Of a stretch of DNA of 64,000 bases, positions 8,301 to 14,378 are shown piece after piece (the first letter of the stretch is position 1; each line of letters begins with the position of its first letter). The translations under genes and the position numbers were made by a program. The stretch is from JAPLSN01 sp964482955. GTDB lineage: Bacteria; Spirochaetota; Spirochaetia; Treponematales; UBA12059. The stretch is taken from assembly GCA_964482955.1 (NCBI GenBank), contig CAYZZW010000002.1, forward strand, positions 77,594 to 141,593, written 5' to 3'. The notes under the pieces were generated by a model. It had not been told where the DNA came from. It did no database searches and was given only the letters and a program-made list of their open reading frames with translations.

Positions 8301-8583
8301 GCAGGAGGGCGGTCTCCAGGATTTCACCGTCGTGGGCCGCGCCGCCGTCGGGGCCGCGAAATTCGCGGAGCTCCTTGCCGGAAAGCGCGTCCCACAGCTT
8401 CACGCGGCCGTCCAGGTCGCCCGACAGCACGAGGCGGCCGTCGGCGGAACAGGCTACCGACTTGATCACTGTGACGTGCCCGCCCTGCGGCACGAAGTCG
8501 AAGGGCGCTGGCTTCGCGGGTTCAGCGCGAGCGAGCGCGGCGAGGACGACGAGGATGAAGGTGGAAGCGGCGCGGGTTTTCAT
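5308..8583 (-). CDS. Secreted WD40-repeat caspase-like peptidase with EF-hand
   Basis: A 1091-residue exported protein. A signal peptide (residues 1-21, ending ARAEP) is followed by about 14 WD40-like blades (about 30-640), enough for two seven-bladed propellers. A linker of about 100 residues leads to a beta-sandwich-like segment (about 700-790), then a peptidase C14 (caspase) domain: the catalytic dyad is visible as His904 in SGHG and Cys956 in DTCESG. Near the end a canonical calcium-binding EF-hand loop, DADGDGYVDTAE, occupies residues 1045-1056. The ATG at 8583 has GGAGGATAG upstream. WD40-caspase fusions are known in bacteria and cyanobacteria, usually as cytoplasmic orthocaspases; a signal peptide and an EF-hand embedded in the C-terminal domain suggest a calcium-responsive periplasmic or surface protease. 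The substrate is unknown. Confidence 0.85.
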   Translation of the reverse strand: MKTRAASTFILVVLAALARAEPAKPAPFDFVPQGGHVTVIKSVACSADGRLVLSGDLDGRVKLWDALSGKELREFRGPDGGAAHDGEILETALLPGGLGASVAHDGFRIWRLDTGAELYRFAADDYPTAAGVSADGRIAVTGHTDGRIVAWDVRSGAVLRALRAEGVYVTAVAVSADGARVLTGTDGGLVSAWNLADGCLLREWNAEFGHVAAVALDSGAARAAVGGYYGAAAVFDLGTGRALRDFRGEGMVESLAFSRSAFGDFLVAGGMTTSVFDLADGGTEAVGQVGANDIALGSDPTKLYLASSFRLRRWDFSEGIGDFGGAADGVQTCSFDPVRGLAAAMNRSGAVTVWDLRAGKPRAALSPPASRKSDSPIALTPDGESCILTAPLERRSFAGEAAYAVEQPLVIKAVACSPDGRLVAVAAIDHGAIVYDAVTGAVVDTVPVEAWSKTGGNFDSADAIAFSSDGGLLAVLDVIDQRVAVRDLRAKVTRRVYALPRMTKTIAFDADGKRLLCAVGTGIGALRLADGRFAPPTGNDDVMSSCLSLSADGRLALIGMMDGRLLLRNLATGTVERTLAGHVGKILSCALSADGRFAYSAGEDGTVRAWNLATGGWTAFASDSASGEWLSYTDEGYWDGSNGCGSLVAMVRGIRAWNVDQFAARSNRPDLVLERLGSADAGLMAHFREQYLRRLKRLGLPAVESGAAPEPPEAEIFSSAKDGKYLDLNLRFGGASRLRSYNVWVNDVPVFGSYGKPIGAAGPSELVERVELGAGSNKVEAACTDADGVESLRASTTVWSSEVSEPDLYFLGFGVSKYRDARLDLSWAARDIEDLAAAFAAMKRGAGGPSPGGSPEPEDGRAFRDVHVKTLTDEAVTPAGIRAAKAFLADAKPDDILVLAISGHGLHADDAAATYYFLTHDADTANLAGTAADFGLVEDLLQGIAPRRKLFLMDTCESGADADEGASGRGPGARGPGLTLTRAAKGATIREALADRRRYIYNDLARRSGAVVLSSSRGGEASYEFDEFRNGAFTEAVLAALREGDADGDGYVDTAELRDFVAAKVALWTKGAQHPTVDRDNLSARFGFPVP

Positions 8584-8698
8584 GGTCTATCCTCCGACAG
8601 GATGACGCGCGGCGCGGAATCGCGCAACGGCTTCCGGGAAAACCCCCGGCGGTCCGCCGCGGTTACCGGCCGGTCCGGGAGCGGGCGCCGCCGTCCGT

Positions 8699-8760
8699 GG
8701 AAAGGAACCTTTCGTCGTGGCGAAAGGTTCCCTTCCCCGGGCCCCATCCTTCCAAAGCCG
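8699..8760 (+). repeat. REP-like palindromic element, copy 3
   Basis: Arms 8699-8714 and 8721-8736 pair with a single mismatch around a six-base loop; the tail CCCATCCTTCCAAAGCCG follows. It lies between the start of the caspase gene and the trpS leader promoter. Confidence 0.8.
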
Positions 8761-8774
8761 CCGAGGCTCGCGTG

Positions 8775-8803
8775 TTGCGCGGCCGGCTCGTTTCCGCTAC
8801 CAT
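8775..8803 (+). promoter_or_regulatory. Candidate promoter of the trpS leader
   Basis: TTGCGC (8775-8780), 17-base spacer, TACCAT (8798-8803), then seven bases to the ATG of the leader peptide at 8811, the same leaderless geometry as several other genes here. Confidence 0.5.
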
Positions 8804-8810
8804 CGGACGC

Positions 8811-8930
8811 ATGAAGCACGGAACCACCGTACCGCGACTGCCAACGCGCCTCCCGTACGCCCGGACCGCGCCGCGCTGGTCCTGGCGCCCGGCGGGATCG
8901 CACGCCGTCGTCGACGTCGCCGGGGCTTGA
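8811..8930 (+). CDS. Candidate trpS leader peptide
   Basis: A 39-codon open frame that starts seven bases after a TACCAT box and stops 91 bases before trpS. It begins MKHGTTVPRL and contains two closely spaced Trp codons, W23 (8877-8879) and W25 (8883-8885), in the sequence RWSWR; there are no others. The second Trp codon lies five bases before one arm of an 11-base-pair stem, and the stop codon is in the loop of a second hairpin. This is the layout expected of a leader peptide in ribosome-mediated attenuation. Leader-controlled trpS genes are known in Streptomyces, so the idea is not without precedent. It is too short to be certain: the composition could be chance in a GC-rich genome. Confidence 0.55.
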   Translation: MKHGTTVPRLPTRLPYARTAPRWSWRPAGSHAVVDVAGA

Positions 8931-8993
8931 CGGAGCCCCGCGAGGCGATCCCGCCCGTTTCTCCACTATCCGATCCGGCCGCGAAACCGCGGC
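8876..8993 (+). promoter_or_regulatory. trpS: Candidate Trp-responsive attenuator upstream of trpS
   Basis: Stem A is a perfect 11-base-pair pairing of GGCGGGATCGC (8891-8901) with 8945-8955, starting five bases after the second Trp codon and followed by CGTTTCTCC. Inside it, 8917-8927 pairs with 8934-8943 (one bulge), with the leader stop codon in the loop. An alternative pairing of TCGCC (8917-8921) with GGCGA (8944-8948) would break stem A, and GGATCG (8895-8900) can also pair with CGATCC (8971-8976). A further hairpin (8978-8983 with 8988-8993) precedes a pyrimidine-rich stretch. A ribosome stalled at the Trp codons would cover the 5' arm of stem A. Whether A terminates transcription is inferred; the T-tract is weak. 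Confidence 0.5.
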
Positions 8994-9021
8994 TTCCCAT
9001 TCCCCTCCCACGGAGCAGACC

Positions 9022-10077
9022 ATGGAACGCAAACGAATCCTGACGGGCGACCGCCCGACCGGCAAGCTGCACATCGGCCACTACGTCGGCTCGCTCGCCA
9101 ACCGCGTGCGGCTGCAAGACGAATACGAGTGCTTTTTCATCATCGCCGACCTCCACACGCTCACCACCAAGCCCGAAAAGGAGCACATCGAGCAGCTGGC
9201 CGACAACGTGCGCTCGGCGGCCCTCGACTACCTCGCGTGCGGCATCGACCCGGCGAAGAGCGTCATCTACCTCCAGTCCGCGGTGCCCGAAGTCGTCGAG
9301 CTATCGCTCTTCTTCCAGAACCTCGTGACGGTGCCGCGGCTGTCGCGCATCCCGAGCCTCAAGGAGATGGCCCAGGGGGCGGGCATCGAGGAGATGCCCT
9401 TCGGCCTCCTCGGCTATCCGGTGTTGCAGGCCGCGGACATCCTCCTCCCGCGCGCGCACCTCGTGCCGGTCGGAAAGGACAACGTCGCGCACGTGGAGAT
9501 CACGCGCGAGATCGCTCGCCGCTTCAACTTCCTCTACGGCGAGACCTTCCCGGTCCCGGAGGTGCTCGCGTCGGAATACGGCTCGCTCGTCGGCACCGAC
9601 GGCAACGCCAAGATGTCCAAGTCGCTCAACAACGCCATCTACCTCTCGGACGACGAGGCGACGGTGCGTAAGCGCGTCATGTCGATGTACACGGACCCCA
9701 AGCGCGTCAGCGCCGACGTGCCGGGCACGGTGGAGGGCAACCCGGTCTTCCAATACCACGATGCCTTCAACCCGAACAAGGCGGAGGTCGAGGATCTCAA
9801 GGCCCGCTACCGGATCGGAAAGGTCGGCGACGTCGAGGTGAAGGAAAAGCTCGCGAAGGCGCTCAACGCGTTCCTCGATCCGATCCGCGAGCGCCGCGCG
9901 AAGTACGAAGCCGAATCGGGCCTTGCCGACGAGGTGGTGTACGACGGCACGATGCGCATGCGCGAGGAAGCCCGCTCCACGCTCGCGTTGGCCAAGAAGG
10001 CCATGGGCCTGTCCGCCGTCTGGAACCGCCTCTCCCGCAAGGCCGAAGACGTCAAAAAAAAACGCGCCAAGGCGTAA
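9022..10077 (+). CDS. trpS: Tryptophanyl-tRNA synthetase
   Basis: Charges tRNA-Trp with tryptophan in the cytoplasm. The 351-residue length fits the bacterial enzyme. The class I signatures are both present: PTGKLHIGHYVGS near residue 12 (HIGH) and KMSKS at residues 197-201, preceded by GTDGNA. Further family features include the ATP/Trp pocket segment GLLGYPVLQAADILLPRA and VGKDNVAHVEITREIARRFN. The ATG at 9022 has a GGAG about eight bases upstream. The upstream leader peptide and hairpins suggest control by charged tRNA-Trp supply. The Lys-rich C-terminal tail (VKKKRAKA) is a small extension. Confidence 0.97.
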   Translation: MERKRILTGDRPTGKLHIGHYVGSLANRVRLQDEYECFFIIADLHTLTTKPEKEHIEQLADNVRSAALDYLACGIDPAKSVIYLQSAVPEVVELSLFFQNLVTVPRLSRIPSLKEMAQGAGIEEMPFGLLGYPVLQAADILLPRAHLVPVGKDNVAHVEITREIARRFNFLYGETFPVPEVLASEYGSLVGTDGNAKMSKSLNNAIYLSDDEATVRKRVMSMYTDPKRVSADVPGTVEGNPVFQYHDAFNPNKAEVEDLKARYRIGKVGDVEVKEKLAKALNAFLDPIRERRAKYEAESGLADEVVYDGTMRMREEARSTLALAKKAMGLSAVWNRLSRKAEDVKKKRAKA

Positions 10078-10088
10078 CGGTAAAAACG

Positions 10089-10233
10089 ATCACGAAGGGC
10101 ACGAAGGCGGGACCACGAAGGGCACGAAGGAAGAGGGAGCAAAAGTATAAGATATGCCAGAGTTCGATCTTCAGCCCCTTTCACTCTTCTTCGTGTCCTT
10201 CGTGGCAAAACCTTCGTGTCCTTCGTGGTAAAA
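10089..10233. repeat. CACGAAGG inverted-repeat element, copy a
   Basis: Left arms with CACGAAGGGCACGAAGG (10091-10130) face right arms with CCTTCGTGTCCTTCGTGG (10189-10229) around an AT-richer centre. The right end, CTTCGTGGTAAAAA, lies 23 bases before the cupin gene and may act as an extended -10. Confidence 0.85.
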
Positions 10234-10252
10234 AGACTCAGGGAGCGACAGT

Positions 10253-10573
10253 ATGAAGACGGTTGCGGTCGATGAAGCGAAGGTGATCCTCGACGCGGAC
10301 GGCGTCGTCGGGAAGGCGCTCTACGAGCGTCCGGAGTACGCCGTCGTGCATCTCGAGCTGGCGCCGGGCGCCACAGTCGCGCCGCACGTCACGCCCTTCG
10401 ACGCGCTCTTCCACGTCCTCGAGGGGAACGGCATCGTGACCCTGAACGGCGAGGAACTCCGCGCGCGCCCGGGCCTGGAAGTGGAGGTCCCCGCCGGCGT
10501 CTCCAAGTCCGTCCGCAACGACGGCCCCGCACCGCTCAAGCTCCTCGTCGTCAAATGTCCGAACCCCGCATGA
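10253..10573 (+). CDS. Small cupin-domain protein
   Basis: A 106-residue single-domain cupin, probably cytoplasmic. The core is visible as LAPGATVAPHVTPFDALFHVLEGNG, written here only in outline: motif 1 has His and the final Glu/Gly of the cupin signature, and motif 2 appears around PAGVSKSVRNDG. One of the usual motif 1 histidines appears replaced (PHVTP rather than HxH), so metal binding may be altered. The ATG has AGGGAG upstream. Promoter function may come from the flanking repeat, whose end TGGTAAAAA looks like an extended -10. The substrate is unknown; such proteins range from isomerases to small sensors. Confidence 0.8.
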   Translation: MKTVAVDEAKVILDADGVVGKALYERPEYAVVHLELAPGATVAPHVTPFDALFHVLEGNGIVTLNGEELRARPGLEVEVPAGVSKSVRNDGPAPLKLLVVKCPNPA

Positions 10574-10579
10574 AGAATT

Positions 10580-10824
10580 CACCACGAAGAGCACGAAAGT
10601 GGGACCACGAAGGGCACGAAGGCAACGAAGCGATCAAGAAGAGTGATTGTCGGCAGGAGTCCTAGTTTTTGATCGCAAGGAATAGAGATACCATTTTTCT
10701 TTTTGAAAAATCTCCCTGAATGCCAACGCTCGAGTACTCGCTAAGCTTCGCTCCGTGGCAAATCCCCAAACCGCTCTTCCTTCGTGTCCTTCGTGGCAAA
10801 ACCTTCGTGCCCTTCGTGGTTCAT
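10580..10824. repeat. CACGAAGG inverted-repeat element, copy b (with 28-base insert)
   Basis: Left arms (10580-10622) of the CACGAAGAGCACGAAAG type, right arms (10778-10818) of the CCTTCGTGTCCTTCGTGG type. A 28-base insert at 10725-10752 (starts AACGCTCGAGTACTCG) recurs in copies d, g and h. The element also holds an inner inverted pair GCGATCAA/TTGATCGC. Confidence 0.85.
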
Positions 10825-10852
10825 ATTTGTGCAAAAGAAGGCAGGGGTGGCC

Positions 10853-12541
10853 TTATGCCCGGACGTGAGAGAGGGCGCGGGCGGCGGCGAGGAGGGAGCA
10901 GAGGGTCGTCGCGCCCAGGAGGACGATCCAGGCCGTCAGCGCGAGGGGTGGCGGCAGGGCTTGGTAGCAGGCTTCGACCGCGAGCCGGCCGAGATAGGCG
11001 AGTCCCGCGAAGAGGAACGACGCGACGGCCGTCATGATCGCGATGCCGACGACGGTGTCGACGGCGCCAGGGGCTTCCTTGCGGCGGAAGCGGGCGCCGA
11101 AGGCCGTGCCGAGTAGAGCGGCGATCATCGCCGCGAACGGAAAGGCGATCCGCGTCGCCAGTTCCTTGCGGTAGGGCAGGGGATCGAGGCCGTAGCTCCG
11201 CACGTCGTCCAAGCCCGACCAGAGCGTCGGCAGCGACACCGCGTCGAGCCCGTGCCGGAGCGCCAGGATGCGCGCGGCTTCTTCGTGGCCCATGGGCGCG
11301 TCGGCGAAGAAGGGCAGGTCGGGCGCGCCTTTCGTCCAGACGGGCTCGAACACCGTGTCCGGGGCGTCGCGGTCCACGGTGCGGAGGAAGACCGTCGAGC
11401 CCCTGAGGCGCGCGTAGGGCGCGGAAACCCGGACCACGGGATTTCCGCCTTCGAACACGGCCAGCTCGAAGCCCTCGAAGTACACCGAATCCCACGAGTC
11501 GACCGCGCGCGTGGCGGCTAAAACCCGTTCCGTGTCTCCGTTGCGCCTGACGACGAAGAAGCGTTCTGCGGGCGCGGTCGACAAGGCGCGCAGCATCGTG
11601 TCGAAGAACACGGCGCTGTTCGAGAGCTCGGCCAGGCTTTCGGCCAGATAGCGCTCCACGTCCGGGTCGTTCGGCAGTTTTTTCGAGAGTTCCAGGTAAA
11701 CGGCGTAGGCTTTCCGCGGATCGCCCGAGCGGAGGGCCTGGTAGCCCTCGAGTTTCTTCGCGTAGACCGCGGCGTTTTCCGCGTCTTCTGGCGGCGGCTT
11801 GAGGCGTCCCACGCCGTCGAGGATGCGTTTCCGCGCTTCGCGGTAAGCCGGTTCCCGGGGCGACAGGGTCAGGGCGCGGTCGATGAAGAAGAGCGCCGTG
11901 AGGTAGTCGCCCTTCGCCTCCGCGTCGCGGGCGCGGGCGTACCAGCCTTCGGCGTTCTGTTCCGGCGCCACCGTGGGTTTCGGGTCGGGCGCCGGGGCCG
12001 CGGGCTCGGCTTCGTCCGTTTTCGCGCGCTTGAGGATTTCCGCCTCGACAGCGTCGTTCAGTTTCGAATACGAGGAGTCGTACGCGTCGATGCCCCGGCA
12101 GACGGCGAGGAAACGCCGGGCGTCGTCGTAGTCCTTCCGGCGCATGGCGTCGTCGGCCGCCTTCAGGGCTTCCTTGAAGTGCCGGCTGGCGGTTTCGGCG
12201 GTCCGGAGCGTGGTGACGAGCGGCGGCAGGGCGACGAGGCGGAACGCCGACGCGAGGACGCACAGGACGAGCGCCGGCGGCAAAAGCGGCTTGATCGCGT
12301 CGAAGGACTTGCCGCCCGCGGGCACCGCGAAGGACGCGGCAGCCGCGGCGGCCGCGAAGAGCATCGGCACGATCAGCGCCGACAGCGTGACGGCCGCGCG
12401 CAGGGAGCGCCACGTCATGAGATAGCGGGGAATGATGCGGGCCGGCGTCCCCTCGTACACGGCGAAGAGGAAGGCCGCGAGATAGCCGAGCAGGACGAAG
12501 CCCAGCACGATGCCGGACACGGGTACGCGTTTCGCGGCCAT
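10853..12541 (-). CDS. LptF/LptG-like membrane protein with TPR-like insert
   Basis: A 562-residue inner-membrane protein. Three N-terminal membrane segments (about residues 7-28, 48-72 and 85-105) are followed by a soluble middle of about 330 residues with helical, TPR-like repeats (for example AEGWYARARDAEAKGDYLTAL and the DPRKAYAVYLELSKKLPNDP region), then a beta-rich part and three or four C-terminal membrane segments. The start of the C-terminal membrane part, YRKELATRIAFPFAAMIAAL, strongly resembles the hinge into the last helices of LptF/LptG (YjgP/YjgQ), the permeases that extract lipopolysaccharide. Order and topology fit that family, but the TPR-like block is unusual, so the assignment is tentative. 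It is the second gene of an operon, starting two bases after the upstream stop. Confidence 0.55.
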   Translation of the reverse strand: MAAKRVPVSGIVLGFVLLGYLAAFLFAVYEGTPARIIPRYLMTWRSLRAAVTLSALIVPMLFAAAAAAASFAVPAGGKSFDAIKPLLPPALVLCVLASAFRLVALPPLVTTLRTAETASRHFKEALKAADDAMRRKDYDDARRFLAVCRGIDAYDSSYSKLNDAVEAEILKRAKTDEAEPAAPAPDPKPTVAPEQNAEGWYARARDAEAKGDYLTALFFIDRALTLSPREPAYREARKRILDGVGRLKPPPEDAENAAVYAKKLEGYQALRSGDPRKAYAVYLELSKKLPNDPDVERYLAESLAELSNSAVFFDTMLRALSTAPAERFFVVRRNGDTERVLAATRAVDSWDSVYFEGFELAVFEGGNPVVRVSAPYARLRGSTVFLRTVDRDAPDTVFEPVWTKGAPDLPFFADAPMGHEEAARILALRHGLDAVSLPTLWSGLDDVRSYGLDPLPYRKELATRIAFPFAAMIAALLGTAFGARFRRKEAPGAVDTVVGIAIMTAVASFLFAGLAYLGRLAVEACYQALPPPLALTAWIVLLGATTLCSLLAAARALSHVRA

Positions 12542-12543
12542 GG

Positions 12544-13443
12544 TCAGCGCCGTTCCCGCGGATTGCGGAGGAAGACGAGGTCGAACAGGCCCAGGACGAG
12601 GACCATGACGCACGAGGCCAGGAAATGCGTCCACGTCGCGGGGATTTTCAATTCGAGATAACCGACGAGCCGTTCCGGCGCCCCCGACGCGACGAGCGAC
12701 AGGAGCGCGAAAAAGCCGACGGCGGCCGCGAAGGACACGCAAAAGGACACCATGGGCCAGGAGCCGGTCCGGGACAGGGGCCAGAGCGACATGAGCGCCA
12801 GCGCGAGGGACAGGGCGAACATGATCCGCTCGCCCGGGTTTTTCCCGGCGAACGAGAACATGAACTCCCGCACGCCCGCGAAATCGAGGGCGTCGACGAC
12901 GGGGGGGCGCGGCTCGGGCGGCGGGACGAACGGGGTTCTCGTCTTTCCGCCCGCGACGACCGACGCGCGGTCGGCGCCCAGCGGGGCGTCCGCGAAGCGG
13001 GCGAGCGGGGCGTCCTTCGACGAGGGATCGAAGAGGAATATCCCTTCGGCGCGGTCGCCCCGCACCGAGGACACGTAGAGTTCACCTTCCGGAAGCGGGG
13101 CCACGACGCCGGTCGGCAGGGCGCGCGACGTCGCGGGGGCGTCGACGGGGCGCGGGGCGAGCGGCAGGATCAGCACGTAGGCGATCAGGGCCAGGTGGAA
13201 GCCCGCGAATAGCGTCAGGTAGCCGGCCGGCCGGTTGGGCGAGGCGCGGGTGGCGCGGGGAAAGGCGAACTGCGCGGCGCCGGCGAGCGCGTACGGGAAC
13301 AGCGCCGCCGCCAGGCCGAGCAAGACCGCGACGGAGTGAAGCCCCCGGATGGCGTTATAAATGAAGAAAACGAGCGTCAGGACGATCAGCCAGAGGAGCG
13401 AATCGAGCCACAATCGGCCTATCTGGAGCAACGCCGCCTTCAT
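12544..13443 (-). CDS. Multi-pass membrane protein of unknown function
   Basis: A 299-residue protein with about six hydrophobic segments: three near the N-terminus (about 12-35, 40-62, 78-98) and three near the C-terminus (about 195-215, 222-245, 265-288), separated by a soluble segment rich in Pro and Asp. I do not recognise the family. It is cotranscribed with the LptF/LptG-like protein and may be its partner in a two-subunit membrane assembly. The start at 13443 (MKAALLQIG) is preferred because an excellent promoter puts TACAGT exactly seven bases upstream with TTGCAA 17 bases further; the longer frame from 13500 would begin upstream of that promoter. Confidence 0.7.
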   Translation of the reverse strand: MKAALLQIGRLWLDSLLWLIVLTLVFFIYNAIRGLHSVAVLLGLAAALFPYALAGAAQFAFPRATRASPNRPAGYLTLFAGFHLALIAYVLILPLAPRPVDAPATSRALPTGVVAPLPEGELYVSSVRGDRAEGIFLFDPSSKDAPLARFADAPLGADRASVVAGGKTRTPFVPPPEPRPPVVDALDFAGVREFMFSFAGKNPGERIMFALSLALALMSLWPLSRTGSWPMVSFCVSFAAAVGFFALLSLVASGAPERLVGYLELKIPATWTHFLASCVMVLVLGLFDLVFLRNPRERR

Positions 13444-13450
13444 TTGGTTC

Positions 13451-13479
13451 ACTGTAACATGGCCCTGTCGCGTTTGCAA
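13451..13479 (-). promoter_or_regulatory. Candidate leaderless promoter of the membrane operon
   Basis: Minus strand: TTGCAA (13474-13479), 17-base spacer, TACAGT (13451-13456), then seven bases to the ATG at 13443. Confidence 0.55.
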
Positions 13480-13502
13480 GAAACGGGCCAAGTCGCTCAA
13501 GC

Positions 13503-13539
13503 GGTGTCAGACACCACTCGGTCAACGGTGTCTGACACC
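13503..13539. repeat. Double palindrome GGTGTCAGACACC / GGTGTCTGACACC
   Basis: Two 13-base near-palindromes (13503-13515 and 13527-13539) are exact reverse complements of each other, so they can also fold as one 13-base-pair hairpin with an 11-base loop. They sit upstream of the membrane-operon promoter in a gap of about 300 bases. Confidence 0.8.
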
Positions 13540-13550
13540 ATCCCCACAAC

Positions 13551-13798
13551 TTATCCACAACTTGTTGGATGATCCGGGGATGCTTCCTTCGGTTTTCCCG
13601 GAAAATGGTGCGGTTTCTTGATGTTTTTGCTAATTATCCAATATGGGAAAATTGAATTAAGTATAATTCCAAAAAGGAAATAGCGATTGTCAAGTTCGAA
13701 ATCTCAAGGGTTTGAACCGGGTGCCGATGCCGTCTTATCGTTAGTCTCGATTCAGGAAGGGTTTACGGATTTATTCGCCGAGTTGTCCACAACTTGTT
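13551..13798. other. AT-rich island bracketed by DnaA-box-like direct repeats
   Basis: TTATCCACA (13551-13559) matches the classical DnaA box; TTGTCCACA (13783-13791) differs by one base. Both are followed by ACTTGTT, making a 16-base direct repeat with one difference. Between them the sequence is far more AT-rich than the rest of the window, with a TATAAT at 13662-13667. No dnaA, dnaN or other origin gene is nearby, so this is a candidate DnaA-binding site, not a proposed main origin. Confidence 0.4.
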
Positions 13799-14378
13799 CA
13801 ACCAACCGGTAGCCTTGTCCCCGATCGCAGCGTATGCAGTTCCACTTCGGGTCGTGGCCGGCTACGCGCAGCTTCGACCGGAGCCGTGAAAGCCTCATCC
13901 GGACGGCGCTCGCCGCTTGGGGGGCGCCGAAGGCCGTGGCCAGGGCGTCCAGGGGGACGGAGGATCCCCGGTTGGCCACGAGCGCCCGGAGCGCCCGCCA
14001 TTCGCCCGGGTTCAAGCCCACGACCCCGCCGGGACCATCGACGGCGTCCGGCCCGATCCTGATCGAGGCCGAGCCGAAACCCAGGGTGCAGCGGGCGCGC
14101 GCCCGCGCCTCGAGTTCCCCTCGGGTCCACGGTTCGCGGAGATAGTCGGCACAGCCCGATTCGAAGGCGTAGGACAGCCGGTCTTCCCGTCCGTACGCGA
14201 AGACGAGCGCGCCGGGGGGCGGTACCGGGACGTCGAGCGCGTCCGCGGGCACGACGAAGAGATCGACGTCCGCGCTCCACGTGGGCGCAGCCTCGAAACG
14301 ATAAAAAAACGGGAAGGAACCCCGCGGTTCCTTCCCGTCGATATCTAAAAATCGGGTTCCGGTTATCTCTACCGTCAC
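13752..14378 (-). CDS. Atypical response-regulator-like winged-helix protein
   Basis: A 208-residue cytoplasmic protein. The C-terminal half is an OmpR-type winged helix (LNPGEWRALRALVANRG, then the recognition-helix region AVRMRLSRLRSKL and the wing with RCDRGQGYRLVE). The N-terminal part looks like a shortened, degenerate receiver domain (DVDLFVVPAD, then VFAYGREDRLSYAFESGCADYLREP) without a clear phosphoacceptor Asp. The GTG start at 14378 overlaps the pspA stop as GTGA, suggesting translational coupling. A strong intrinsic terminator lies within its first 25 codons, so expression should be much lower than pspA. An internal GTG further on is an alternative start. I infer a regulator of the PspA operon. 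Confidence 0.7.
   Translation of the reverse strand: MTVEITGTRFLDIDGKEPRGSFPFFYRFEAAPTWSADVDLFVVPADALDVPVPPPGALVFAYGREDRLSYAFESGCADYLREPWTRGELEARARARCTLGFGSASIRIGPDAVDGPGGVVGLNPGEWRALRALVANRGSSVPLDALATAFGAPQAASAVRMRLSRLRSKLRVAGHDPKWNCIRCDRGQGYRLVEQVVDNSANKSVNPS
14302..14337 (-). terminator. Intrinsic terminator inside the winged-helix gene, after pspA
   Basis: On the minus strand a perfect 12-base-pair stem (arm CGGGAAGGAACC) with a GCGG loop is followed directly by seven T residues. It begins 38 bases past the pspA stop and lies inside the coding region of the downstream gene. Confidence 0.85.

Noticed and set aside
8699..8760. REP copy 3 as part of the trpS attenuator
   Set aside because: It lies upstream of the inferred leader promoter and belongs to a family found at three unrelated places.
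13662..13667. A perfect TATAAT on the plus strand in the AT-rich island
   Set aside because: No -35 at the right distance and no gene downstream on that strand; expected by chance in AT-rich sequence.
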